Below are positions 9,481 through 21,300 of a DNA stretch of 64,000 nucleotides, piece after piece; position 1 is the stretch's first letter; each line of letters starts with the position of its first letter. Source of the stretch: Ampelocalamus luodianensis (Eukaryota > Streptophyta > Magnoliopsida > Poales > Poaceae). The notes beneath the pieces were generated by a model. It was not told the origin of the DNA. It worked only from the letters and a program-made list of their open reading frames with translations, and ran no database searches. The translations under genes and the position numbers were made by a program. The stretch covers positions 23,141,840 through 23,205,839 of the forward strand of contig CM070628.1 in assembly GCA_036346255.1 (NCBI GenBank), in the 5' to 3' direction.

Positions 9481-12400
9481 TGGGCAAGATTCTGTAAGGG
9501 GAGATTTGTAACAGCCCTAACTTAGGTTTGTATTCCAAATGTAAAATTTTGAGGAGAAATAAAACTTTTGTTGTCTCTTCAAATCATTTGGAAGTTTTCC
9601 AAATTTTCCCTAGCAATTTCCAATTTTCTAGAAGTTAATTCTTGTGATTGGAAATTGTTGTCATCAAATTATTAGCCTTCAAACTAGTGATCATCCTCCA
9701 AAATTATTTTTCCTATCATCTTGACCATCCTAGCTACCTCTCTGAATTATTTCACAATTTTTAGATTTTATTTGCTATTTCAAATGGCCAAGTCAACCTA
9801 GTTTGAAATCTGGTCAAACTTCTGTTCAGCAGCTTGTGAATTTTAGTGGGAAAACTCTAGTGCATGAAAACTCCTGGAAAATTTCAGAAGGTTGTCCTCT
9901 GTCTCTAGTAGCTACCATAAAATTTCTGAAATTTTGGAGCCCTGGAGCTATCTCTAAAAATTCCCAAAATCCTCTCTGCCTTTCTAATTCAAATCTGAAA
10001 ACACTGCTCTGCCCGAACCCAACTCGTGCTCGAGTCCGACCCGCACCACTTGACTCGGTCGCACCGCCTAGCTGCACACAGCGAGCCCGATGGTCGCCAC
10101 CGTCCGATGCAAATCGAACGATCCACGCCGCGATGCAACCGACTGTCCGAATGCATACATTGATCTCGACCGCCCATCCTAGATCCAACGGCCGACATTC
10201 TTTTGATCGAGTCGACCAACGATCACGCCGCACTTGGCTCGCTCGCACCGCTTGTCACGCCATCGACAAGTGGACCCTACCGTCAAGATCACCTCGCCTT
10301 CTCCGCACTCACCGGAGCTCGCCGGCGATCGCATGCGCGCCACGCACTCGCCGCCGCCACCTATTTGCCCGCATGTCCTTCTCCGGTGTCGCGGACTTCA
10401 TTACCTCACCGCGATCACTCACATCTCGCTTTCCCGCTCTGTTGCTCCTCCGCCCACTTCTCAATTTCGCCGAGAAGAAGGAGAGGGCGCCACCACCTCG
10501 CTGCCGCTTGTGCTTCCGCAACCTTCTCGCCGCCTTCCTTGTTCCTCGCCGCATCCATTTTGCCCATCCCGAGCCTCTCGCATCCGATGTATCGCCGGGA
10601 GCTAGTTCGCTGCCTCCGCCTCCGGTGATCTCAGCCCGCGAGTTCATTTGCGCTCGTGAGTCTCTAGCCTCGCCACTTGGTCCTCGTAATCGCAATCCTC
10701 CTCTCGAGTCTAACGGTGGGCTCGCCGCTTTTCGTGCATCGTGGAGGGCGTGCGGGTGTTTCTTCCTCGCGCGCGGTGATCCGCCGCCGCGTGGCAATTC
10801 CGCCGCCTCGGACCTTCTTCTTCGCCGTTATCTTGTGCTTATTGCTCCTAGAGTCGAGGCGATTCCGCGGCGCATCTTCCGGCTCCTCAAGTCCGTAGCA
10901 CCTCCTCCGCAAGAGCCGTAGCTTCTTCTCCGCCTCCGCCGCCGCAAGCTCGACTTCGCGACCATTGGGCTCCGCCATCATCATCAAGTTCGTGAAGCCG
11001 CGGTGCACCCGCGCGTGCCATCCCCGAGCTCGAGCCTCGGCCATTCTCCGATCCCCGCCGCCGCCGCGCGGCATGGAACTCCGCCGAGCCGCGGTGGTTA
11101 AGGTCTAATCCCTTCTTAAGTTCTAATCATCTTTTAGTTTGAGTCTCGTCTTGTGGGTCCGAAATGTTAGTTAGGGGTGGTGTAGTTTTGTTAATGCGTT
11201 TCTCTGCTGGAAGCGATTTCTCGTGAGTATATGTTAGAAGTACACTTTGGTAAGCCGGCGATATTAGAATACGCCTTCGATGTCACTTTCGCGCGGGCTG
11301 CTCGCCAAGACTTTCGCGCGGCCCGTCTCACGCTGTCGGGGCTAGATAGCTGTGGGTAGAAAAGGGAATAAATGCTTTAGTATTTCTGTAATGTGTTTTC
11401 TGTTGCACTGTTAATTCAATTAAACTTAGAAAATGCATAACTAATTCAATTTTTATCCAAATTGCATGAAACCAGTGCTGTTAATTTTCATTTTAAATGT
11501 TCTATTTACTAAAATTAGTGTCAACCCTGTCCCTGTATCAAGAATCATTAATTGATTTAATGTTGTAGAATGTAATCTCCAAATTAGAAAATGCATATCT
11601 CTTTCAATAATTGTCCAAATTCAATGAACCCAATTCTGTAAAATTCCATTTTCAGTATACTAATTATTAGGATAGGTTTTAGATACTGTTTCTGTTCATG
11701 AAAATTTGTTAAGTAATTAACTAGTGTCTTGTTGTGTTTTTAGCTTAGAAAATTCATAGAAAGTTCTTAATAACTTAGAATGAATTGTTCTCTGCTTCTA
11801 AAAATTTTGTTATGTGATGTTTCGCTTCGTGAAAAGCTTAGTGTGTTTTGTTATTGTTGTATGTTTGAGTTTGGTCGGTGTTATTCGCTCTTATTCATTG
11901 CTTTGTTCAATCGTTAGGATTCGATATTTGCGCAACCCCGAGAACGACCCTCCGCAACAAATTGAACAACAAGCAACTGTGCAAGCGCTTTGATCATGAT
12001 AATCCCAGATTTTAAAGTCTAATATTTTGTTTCAAATTGTATGTATGCATTGCTTAATTTGTGTTAAATTGATTAGTTAAATCCGTAGCTACATATCCTG
12101 TAGACAAAATATTGATCTCTACTACCCGAGCCTAGGTTATTTGTCGTGATTAGAGGTCGGATGATCTCTTGTCAATTAGTAGATCCGGTCAACTTGCTTA
12201 GACATGCTTAGCTATCGGTAGAATCAAGCGGTTATCGACTTTAGTCGGTAACCTTGATCACACAAAATCTACTATAACTTTATGTTTCAAAGATTGTTGC
12301 TAAGTTTACTTGCAAAACTAAAACTGAAAACAAAAATGATTTAGACTTGGGCACAACGGTATGATTGGTGTGATCTGTTGGGTGTGATCGAATGGTGCCC

Positions 12401-12767
12401 GAGTCAACAAGGACCGAACATCTTGTTACATCGAACTAAGCATTTTGCGTGCTAACCACACTAGAGTATATGGGACCTCTCTTGACCTAGTACTTTGGCG
12501 TGTATTGGCTCCGGTCGCAGGAGGTCGCAGAGGGATGGAGGTGGGAGCATGGTAGTTGTCCAAAAGCTTTATCCCGAGTGGGTAGTTGTCTTTTCGGCTT
12601 TACCATGTAAGCATATGGATTTCTATCCATACGAGCGGCTCGTAGTTAATACACAATATTGGAAAAGTCTCGTAGGACTTAGTCAGGCTGGCATACCTTC
12701 TAAGTGTGCTTGGCTTAAAGGCGGTCTGAAGTGTGGGTACATTGGTACACCCCTGCAGGGTTAAAAC

Positions 12768-12779
12768 TATTCGAATAGC
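12768..12779. promoter_or_regulatory. Conserved LTR palindrome CTATTCGAATAG (IIa)
   Basis: A perfect 12-bp palindrome preceded by ACACCCCTGCAGGGTTAAAA and followed by GCCTCGTCCTAGGTTATGGAC. Equivalent sites are at 21592, 29863, 38753 and 47597 in the other family II LTRs. Confidence 0.65.
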
Positions 12780-13117
12780 CTCGTCCTAGGTTATGGACAC
12801 GCTTGGCAAGGTCTTCCAAGAGTTAGACTACAACATTTAAATTAAAACTTGCTGGGTGGTACGAATCTGGGATTCGTGCTATTGTTGTGGTGACTATTGG
12901 GATAGTCACTTCTAGGTTGTTTTATCTTTACTCCTTTTGCTATTATTATCCTTTATCAGATTTCAACATTAAAAATGAATTGCAAACTTGCCTTTAAACT
13001 GTACTACATTATTGCAAATGAAAATTGGCTTTATGCAAATGAAACATATGGCCCCCACTAAACAAGCCTGCATGTAGCATATTAACAGGTCTGCTAGTTC
13101 ACACGTCAGTCTTGCGG

Positions 13118-13138
13118 GTACAAAGACAATCTTTGTAC
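13118..13138 (+). repeat. Conserved hairpin GTACAAAGA-CAA-TCTTTGTAC (IIa)
   Basis: A perfect 9-bp stem with a 3-base loop, followed about 25 bp later by TTTGTTGCAG. It is repeated in every family II LTR (21943-21963; reverse strand near 29508, 38396 and 47253) and in family IV (57556-57576). It may be an RNA structure near the transcript end or in U5. Confidence 0.65.
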
Positions 13139-13569
13139 TCAGGTGCTTTGCTTGATGTTTTGTTGCAGAGGAAGAAGGTGAGCCTCGTGGGCCTCACTAC
13201 GTGAGTCTGTGTTGCCGCTTCGTGGGCGACTAGACTTGGCGGTCCGTCGATGCCTTGTGGGTTGAAGGCACACCGATTGGCTTTGTTTATAGCCATCTTA
13301 TGGCACTTTGCTTCATTGCCGTTCTTGTTATTTGTGTATCTTTTGGGCGGTCGGCCGTGTCCGTAATAACTTTGCTATTTGTTTATCTTCCGCTTGGTAG
13401 TGGTGTGTTTGGACTCTATGTTTGGAATGGAGTTGATGTCTAATTTTGTATCGAGGTGTGTATACCGCTCGGAAGTATACAGATCTCGAGGAACGCTTTA
13501 TTTGATTTGTGATGCTAGGACCGTGGTTGGTTACATTACAAGCCAAATAAATTGGGGTCCTCACAAAGT

Positions 13570-13582
13570 TGGTATCGAGCCA
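13570..13582 (+). other. Primer-binding site, family II
   Basis: TGGTATCGAGCCA begins four bases after the LTR end and is complementary to the 3' end of initiator Met-tRNA apart from a CAG to CG change. It starts the only internal region on the + strand of this family that keeps every coding domain. Confidence 0.88.
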
Positions 13583-13981
13583 TTCGACCGTAGTAACTCA
13601 AGCATAGTCGTCCTTAGGATATTTTGAAAGTCTTATTTTCAAATCATAAAAAGGTTTATGAAAACCTAGGCGTAATCTCGATTTTATTCCTTACCTATCT
13701 TAGCTTTCTACTCTCATCTTACTCTAATTTAAGTTTTGAAACTTGGTTTCTCTCTTCACCTTTCAAAAGATAGTTACTACCGGTGGAATTAGTTTGGGGA
13801 GAACCATGAAGTTTAATCCAACTAAAACTTGTGGGGATAATAGGTAAGATGTAAAGGGAGTAGTTATGTGTCCGATTTTTGCCGGTCGAACTTTATCCCG
13901 CCTTGTGTTTGTTTCTCGACTTTCATGAATTTTGGGCTTTCTTGCTCTTAAATTTGTTGCTAACTTGTCTTAGTAAAACAG

Positions 13982-14940
13982 ATGGCCGGAGAACGCGTGG
14001 CGCTTAGCGGTGGTCATGATGAGGAGCTTCCCCTCCTCCGACCATGGCCGAGGTGCTCGCCGATCGAGCGAAACCGCATGGACCAGACGCGCATCTTGGA
14101 GGTTATTGCTAGGAATACCTCCACTCGCCGGTGGTGGCGCCACCGACTCGCGGGGACTTGCAGAGTTCCTCCGCACGCACCGCCGACTTACTCCCGCCCG
14201 AGGACCCTCTCGATGCGGATGATTGGTCGCGCATGGTTGAGCGGAACCTCAACATAGCTCGGTGCCAGCGCAGGATAAGGCGCTCTTCGCGTCCACCGGC
14301 TGAGGGCGCACTCTCATGGTGGGAGAACTATCTCGCCATGCACCGCGGGCCATGTGGTCGCGTGGGAGGAGTTCAGTCGCTTTTCGGGCCCACATCCTCG
14401 ACGGCCCGATGAAGTCAAGAAGAAGGAGTTCCTCGCGCTCAAGCAAGGGCGCAAATCTGTGACGAGTACTTGTACGAGTTCAATCATCCGCTCGTTATGC
14501 TCGGGAGAGGTGGCCTCGATGAGGCTACAGAGAAGTTTATGGATGGCTTGTCCGAGGAGCCGCAGGACAAGCTATCCATTGTGGACTTCTCGACTTTCGT
14601 GCCTTGGTGGATAAGGCCATCGTTGTCGAGCATAAGGCAAAGGCGTCACAGAGTCCCGCAAGCGCAAATGGGAGGCACATCGCCTACTCACGCCACCTCG
14701 TTCGTCCTCGGCCGGGCCAGCACCGATGGCCCGTTCTTTTGCTCCACCGCGCGAGGCCATCTGCACCACTCCTCGCCCACCGCAGCCGTGAGCCAGCCAC
14801 GTGCGCCGCGATCCAAAGACAGGCGGCCTCCGCAATCCGGCGCCGAGGTTACTTGTTTTCGCCGCCACAACAAGGGCCATTATGCGAATGCTCGCCTCGA
14901 GTGTTGCAGCAGCCCCTCGTCCTAATGGAGGACGCGGGCA
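13982..14940 (+). pseudogene. gag: Family II gag (capsid/nucleocapsid), frameshifted
   Basis: Gag would form the cytoplasmic particle that packages element RNA. The start ATG at 13982 (MAGERVALSG) is supported by the equivalent starts on the other family II copies (37545 and 46391, minus strand), which begin MAG and share HDEELP. Recognisable in order are IERNRMD and ILEVIARNTST (about 14065-14130), the DPLDADDWSRMVE segment (14203-14240), the LSWWENYLAM capsid block (14311-14342) and a CCHC-type knuckle, CFRRHNKGHYAN (about 14857-14893). The second Cys of the knuckle reads Arg, probably because of a local base error. Several frameshifts split the gene, so no full product is readable. There is a 400-bp leader before it and no extra upstream gene. 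Confidence 0.88.
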
Positions 14941-14959
14941 GGGGAGTGGTCACCCACTT

Positions 14960-16770
14960 GACCAGAAGGTGATCCAGAAGCCCCAGGGTGCGGGTAGCGG
15001 TCGAGTCAACCACCTTTCAGCTGAGGAGGCTCAGGAGGCGCCAGATGTCGTGATGGGTACACTTCTTGTTAATTCTCGTCCTGCTGCAGTATTATTTGAT
15101 TCTGGAGCATCGCATTCTTTTATTTCAAGATCATTTGCTGCTGCTAGTGGTCTTCGCTGTGTTCCTTTGGGGATTCCTTTACTCATTCGCTCTCCGGGTT
15201 CGGAAATGAGAGCTGATATGGAATGCCGCGGTGTTCCTATTGAAGTCAAAGGGGTAGGATTTTTGGCAAATCTTATTCTGCTTAGTTCAGCGAGTCTGGA
15301 TGTGATTCTTGGCATGGATTGGTTGTCCCAACACTTGGGGCAAATCGATTGTGCCAGGAAGATTGTTTATCTTACCAAACTTCAAAGTAGCAGTCGGATT
15401 TTCGCCGCATTGCAGGGCCACATCTATGTGCATTAGAGACAAAGCCGACCTTGCGTATTCGTGATGTTCCCATAGTATCGACTTTGAGGATGTTTTTCCC
15501 GATGATTTGCCCGGATGCCTCCGTTCGAGACCTTGAGTTTGTCATTGAGTTGCTTCCTGCATCGCCCTATCTCGGCGCGCCAGATCGAATGCCTCCCAAT
15601 GAGCTAGAAGAATTGAAGAAGCAGCTTGGTGAGCTCCAAGCGAAGGGTTTCATCCGCCCAGCCATCTCCTTGGGGTTGTCCGTGATCTTTGTGAAGAAGA
15701 AGGACAAGACTTTGCGCATGTGTGTTGATTACCGCTGCCTCAATGAGGTGACATGAAGAACAAATATCCTCTCGCCGCATTGATGATCTGTTTGATCAGC
15801 TTGATGGAGCCTGTGTTCTCAAAGATTGATTTGAGAATGGGGTATCATCAGTCGTGATCGATCGAGGATATTCCAAGACGGCCTTCACTACTCGTTATGG
15901 TCTCATGCGAGTACACCGCCATGTCCTTTGGCTTAACCAATGCTCCACTTTGTTCATGAACTTGATGAATTCGGTATTCATGGAGTTTTTGGACAAATTT
16001 GTGGTGGTCTTCATTGATGATATTCTTATTTATTCCAAGATCAAGCAGAGCATGCCGAGCATCCAAGATTGTTTTGGGCAAATTGCGGAGCACCAAATAT
16101 ATGCGAAGTTCAAGAAATGTGAGTTCGTTGAAGGAAGTGGCATTCTTGGGCCATGTTCTTTCACTGGAGGCATAGTGTGGATCCCAAAGAAGGTCAACGA
16201 TGTTCTATCTTGGGGTCACCAAGTCACCATCGATGTACTGGAGTTTTCTCGGTTTAGCGGGCTACTACCGCTTTATCGAGAATTTCTAAGATCGCAAAGC
16301 CAATGACTGAATTGCTCAAGAAGGACAAGAAGTTTGTGTGGTCCTCTGCTTGTGATGAGAGCTTTCAGGAGCTCAAGCAGCGGTTGACTTCAGCCCCACT
16401 CCTTACTCTTCCTGATATCCACAAGAGCTTCGATATTTATTGCGATGCCTCTCGTCAGGGACTCGGGTGTGTCCTTATGCAGGAAGGCAAGGCAGTTGCA
16501 TATGCATCCCATAGCTTGAGACCACATGAGCTCAACTATCCCACCCATGATTTGGAGCTTGCTGCGTGGTTCATGCACTCAAGATTTGGCGAGATTATCT
16601 CGATTGGTAACCACCGTGAGGTGTATTCGATCACAAGAGCTTGAAATATTTGTTCACCCAAACAGATCCGAACCTCGTGCAGGAGGTGGCTGGAATTGAT
16701 CAAAGATTATGACATGGGTATTCAAGATCATCTCTGCAAGGCCAACGTGGTTGCCGGCGCACTTAGCCGA
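14960..16770 (+). pseudogene. pol: Family II protease, reverse transcriptase and RNase H
   Basis: The reading frame continues from gag through SGRVNHLSAEEAQEAPDVV into an aspartic protease with LFDSGASHSFIS (about 15,093-15,128) and ILGMDWLSQHLGQ (15,307-15,345). RT starts near 15,540 with the MPPNELEELKKQL segment. It shows VIFVKKKDKTLRMCVDYR (15,680-15,734) and the catalytic FIDDILIYSK box (16,011-16,040). The connection domain and RNase H follow, with FDIYCDASRQGLGCVLM at 16,429-16,480 and ALSRK near 16,760. Frameshifts occur near 15,440, 15,755, 15,850, 16,140 and 16,560. Domain order and motifs are those of Ty3/gypsy chromoviruses. Confidence 0.92.
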
Positions 16771-16789
16771 AAGGTGTATTGCAATACTG

Positions 16790-18290
16790 ATGATCCAAGA
16801 GCAAAGAACCGCACTTCTTGCACTTTCAGCGCCTCAACTTGGGTTTGGTTGAGCATGTTTCCCTTGTCGCCTTGGTTGTGCAACCAACCTTGGTGGATCA
16901 AATCAAGGCAAAGACAAAGAATCGATGATGGTGTGGGTAAAATCAGCGCAATATCAAGGATGGATCAGCCAAGTGTTTCACGTAAGATGAGCACGGTGTT
17001 GTATGGTTTGGGCAGCGTCTTGTGGTCCCAAAGGTCCCGAGTTGCGGATTTGATTCTTCAGAGGCCCATGATTCGCCTTTGTCCATCCATCCCGGGCCAC
17101 TAAATGTACCAAGATCTGCGCCGAGATTCTCGTGGACTCGCATGAAGCGCGATTGCCGTGTTCGTTGCCGATGCGACGATGTTGTCGCGTGAAGGCCGAG
17201 CATCGGCCCAAAGCAGGTCTTCTTCACCCTTGCCCATACCAGAGTGGAAGTGGATTCAGAGGCATGGATTTCATCACCGGCTGCCCCCGCTCATCTAAGG
17301 GAAATGACGCCATTTGGGTTGTCATTGACAAAGCTAACGAAAGTGGTGCATTTCCTTCCGGTCAAGAGTCACCTCGGGTGGAACCTCTAGCCGAGCTCTA
17401 TGTATCAAGGATTGTGAGCTTGCATGGTGTACCCAAGACGATTGTGTCCGACCGTAAGGCGCACCTCTCGGTTTTGGCATAGTCTGCAGGAGGCCATGGG
17501 AACTCATCTTACTTTCAAGACGGCCTATCATCCTCGGATCGATGGTCGACGGAGCGCCAATCAGTGCTTGAAGATATGCTCCGTGCTTGTGTTCTTTCCT
17601 ATGGGAAGAATTGGGAGAAGTGCCTACCACTTGCAGAGTTCTCTTATAACAACGACTTCGTGCTAGTCTCAAGATGGCACCATTTGAGGCTTTGTATGGG
17701 AGGCGATGCAGTAACACCTCTAAACTGGTCGAAATCGTGAAAGGCGCTTCTTGGCCCAATTCCATTAATGAGGCCGAAAGTCAAGTGCGCTTGATTCGTG
17801 AGCACTTGCGCCGTAGCTCGCCCAGGCGTAAGAGCTATGCGGTCGGCGCCGCCGTGAGCCGAGTTTCCAGCCCAATGACTTTGTGTATCTCAAAGTTTCA
17901 CTTTGAAGGACACCGCTGCTTTGTGTCAAGGGCAAACCGCTCCTCGGTATGTCCGCCTTATCGCGTCATCAAGAAAGTGGGAGCCGTTGCATACCGGGCT
18001 TGAGTTGCCGGCTACACTTGAAGGGTGCATGATGTTTTCCATGTGTCATAGTTGAAGAAGTGCCTTCGGGTTCCTGTGGAGGAAACACCATTGCAAAATA
18101 TCGATGTGCAGGAAGATCTGTCTTATCGTGAGCGCCCCATTCGTATCCTCGAAGAAGCTGAACGCAGAACGAGGAACCGTGTGATCAAGTTCCTCAAAGT
18201 TCAGTGGTCAAACCACTCCGAGGATGAAGCCACTTGGGAGCGGGAAGATCGCCTCCGAGCAGATTACCCATCCTTCTTCTCCCAGTGATC
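16790..18290 (+). pseudogene. pol: Family II integrase and chromodomain
   Basis: Integrase would insert the element DNA into a chromosome; the C-terminal chromodomain is known in this lineage for directing insertion to particular chromatin. Seen here are the zinc-finger region near 17,074-17,200 (SIHPG, MYQDLR, CRVKAEH), the core with WVVID near 17,318-17,332, the VSLHGVPKTIVSD block (17,416-17,454), a degraded GRTER region near 17,545 (usual DGQTER), and FEALYGRRC near 17,680-17,706. FHVS near 18,033 and a chromodomain at about 18,140-18,270 (VQWSNHSEDEATWERED) close the protein. Multiple frameshifts are present. It ends 40 bp before the polypurine tract AAGGGGGGGAGA (18,315-18,326). Confidence 0.9.
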
Positions 18291-18328
18291 AGAATCTCGG
18301 GGCGAGATTCCTGTAAGGGGGGGAGATT

Positions 18329-21300
18329 TGTAACAGCCCTAACTTAGGGTTTGTATTCCAAATGTAAAATTTTGAGGAGAAATAAAAACTTTTGTTGTCT
18401 CTTCAAATCATTTGGAAGTTTTCCAAATTTTCCCTAGCAATTTCCAATTTTCTAGAAGTTAATTCTTGTGATTGGAAATTGTTGTCATCAAATTATTAGC
18501 CTTCAAACTAGTGATCATCCTCCAAAATTATTTTTCCTATCATCTTGACCATCCTAGCTACCTCTCTGAATTATTTCACAATTTTTAGATTTTATTTGCT
18601 ATTTCAAATGGCCAAGTCAACCTAGTTTGAAATCTGGTCAAACTTCTGTTCAGCAGCTTGTGAATTTTAGTGGAAAACTCTATTGCATGAAAACTCCTGG
18701 AAAAATTTCAGAAGGTTGTCCTCTGTCTCTAGTAGCTACCATAAAAATTTCTGAAATTTTTGGAGCCCTGAGCTATCTCTAAAAATTCCCAAAATCCTCT
18801 CTGCCTTTCTAATTCAAATCTGAAAACACTGCTCCTCGCCCGAACCCAACTCGTGCTCGAGTCCGACCCGCACCACTTGACTCGGTCGCACCGCCTAGCT
18901 GCACGCGCGCGAGCCCGATGGTCGTCACCGTCCGATGCAAATCGAACGATTCACGCCGCGTATGCAACCGACTGTCCGAATGCATACATTGATCTCGACC
19001 GCCCATCCTAGATCCAACGGCCGACATTCTTTTGATCGAGTCGACCAACCGATCACGCCGCACTTGGCTCGCTCGCACCGCTTGTCACGCCATCGACAAG
19101 TGGACCCTACCGCCGAGATCACCTCGTCTTCTCCGCACTCACCGGAGCTCGCTTGGCGATCGCATGCGCGCCACGCACCTCGCCGCGCCACCTATTTGCC
19201 CGCGTGTCCTTCTCCAAGTGTCGCGGACCTTCATTACCTCACCGCGATCACTCACATCTCGCTTTCCCGCTCTGCTGCTCCCTCCGCCCACTTCTCAATT
19301 TCGCCGAGAAGAAGGAGAGGCGGCGCCACCACCTCGTTGCCGCTGTGCTTCCGCAACCTTCGCCGCCTTCCTTGTTCCTCGCCGCATCCATTTTGCCCAT
19401 CCCGAGCCTCGGCATCCGGTGTATCGCCGGAGCTAGTTCGCTGCCTCCGCCTCCGGTGATCTCAGCCCGCGAGTTCATTTGCGCTCGTGAGTCTCTAGCC
19501 TCGCCACTTGGTCCTCGTAATCGCAATCCTCCTCCGAGTCTAACGGTGGGCTCGTTTACGTTTTCGTGCATCGTGGAGGGCGTGCGGGTGTTTCTTCCTC
19601 GCGACGTGATCCGCCGCCGTGGCAATTCCGCGCCTCGGACCTTCTTCTTCGCCGTTATCTTGTGCTTATTGCTCCCGGAGTCGAGGCGATTCCGCGGCGC
19701 ATCTTCCCGGCTCCTCGAAGTCCGTAGCACCTCCTCCGCAAGAGCCGTAGCTTCTTCTCCGCTCGGCCGCCGCAAGCTCGACTTGGCGACCATTGGGCCC
19801 GCGTCATCATCATCAAGTTCGTGAAGCCGCGGTGCACCCGCGCGTGCCATCCCCGAGCTCGAGCCTCGGCCATTCTCGGATCCCCCTCGCCGCCGCGGCC
19901 GCATCGGAACTCCGCCGAGCCGCCGGTGGTTAAGGTCTAATCCTTCTTAAGTTCTAATCATCTTTAGTTTGAGTCTCTGCCTTGTGGGCCCGAAATGTTA
20001 GTTAGGGTTGTGTAGTTTTGTTAATGCGCTTTCCGTCGGAAGCGATTTCTCTGGAGTATATGTTAGAAGTACACTTTGCTAAGTCAAGGCGATATTAGAA
20101 TACGCCGACGTCACTTTCGCGGGCGGGCTGCTCGTCAAGACTTTCGTGGGCCCGCTGTCGTGTCCGCTAGATAGCTGTGGTAGAAAAGGGAATAAATGCT
20201 TTAGTATTTCGTAATGTGTTTTCTATTGCATCGTTAATTCAATTAAACTTAGAAAATGCATAACTAATTCAATTTTTATCCAAATTGCATGAAACCAGTC
20301 TGTTAATTTTCATTTTAAATGTTCTATTTACTAAAATTAGTGTCAACCCTGTCCCTGTATCAAGAATCTGTTAATTGATTTAATGTTGTAGAATGTAATT
20401 CCAAATTAGAAAATGCATATCTCTTTCAATAATTGTCCAAATTCAATGAACCCAATTCAGTAAAATTCCATTTTTAGTATACTAATTATTAGGATAGGTT
20501 TTAGATACTGTTTCTGTTCATGAAAATTTGTTAAGTAATTAACTAGTGTCTTGTTGTGTTTTTAGCTTAGAAAAATTCATAGAAAGTTCTTAATAACTTA
20601 GAATGAATTGTTCTCTGCTTCTAAAAATTTTGTTATGTCATGCTTCTACTCTTGTGAAAAGCTTAGTGTGTTTTGTTATTGTTGTATGTTTGAGTTTGGT
20701 CGTGTTATTCGTTCTTATTCGCTGTTTTGTTCAATCGTTAGATTCGATATTTGCGCAACCCCGAGAACGACCCTCCGCAACAAATTGAACAACAAAGACA
20801 GAACAAGCGGCTTGATCATGATAATCCCAGTATTTTAAAGTCTAATATTTTGTTTCAATTTGTATGTATGCATTGCTTAATTTGTGTTAAATTGATTAGT
20901 TAAACTGTAGCTACATATCCTGTAGACAAAATATTGATCTCTACTACCGAGCCTAGGTTATTTGCTGTGATTAGAGGTCGCTGGATGATCTCTTGTCACT
21001 TAGTAGATCCGGTCAACTTGCTTAGACATGCTTAGCTATCGGTAGAGAATCAAGCGGTTATCGACTTTAGTCGGTAACCTTGATCACACAAAATCTACTA
21101 TAACTTTATGTTTCAAAGATTGTTGCTAAGTTTACTTGCAAAACTAAAACCGAAAACAAAAATGATTTAGACTTGGGCACAACGGTATGATTGGTGTGAT
21201 CTGTTGGGTGTGACTGAATGGTGCCCGAGTCAACAAGGACCGAACATCTTGTTACATCGAACCAAGCATTTTGCATGCTAACCACACTAGAGTATATGGG

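Larger units (their letters stand above)
9507..13565 (+). repeat. Family II LTR, copy IIa
   Basis: This 4059-bp LTR starts TGTAACAGCCCTAACTTAGG after the purine tract AAGGGGAGA and ends GGGGTCCTCACA next to a primer-binding site. The first 500 bp are A+T-rich. A G+C-rich block runs about 10,010-11,100, and the rest is A+T-rich again. It contains an imperfect hairpin GGTTATCGACT/AGTCGGTAACC near 12,231, CTATTCGAATAG at 12,768-12,779 and a GTACAAAGA/TCTTTGTAC hairpin at 13,118-13,138. I see no clear TATA box. The long open frame across the G+C-rich block is not kept in copy IIb and is not called as a gene. Confidence 0.93.

Noticed and set aside
9803..10921. Long open frame (372 codons) in LTR IIa as a possible gene
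   Set aside because: It starts in A+T-rich U3, runs through a G+C-rich block where stops are rare, has low-complexity Ser/Pro/Arg composition, and is not preserved in LTR IIb or in the minus-strand LTRs.
19153..19904. Overlapping open frames on both strands in LTR IIb
   Set aside because: Both strands are open at once because of the G+C-rich CCG/CGG sequence. The frames do not match those of the other copies and have no domain.
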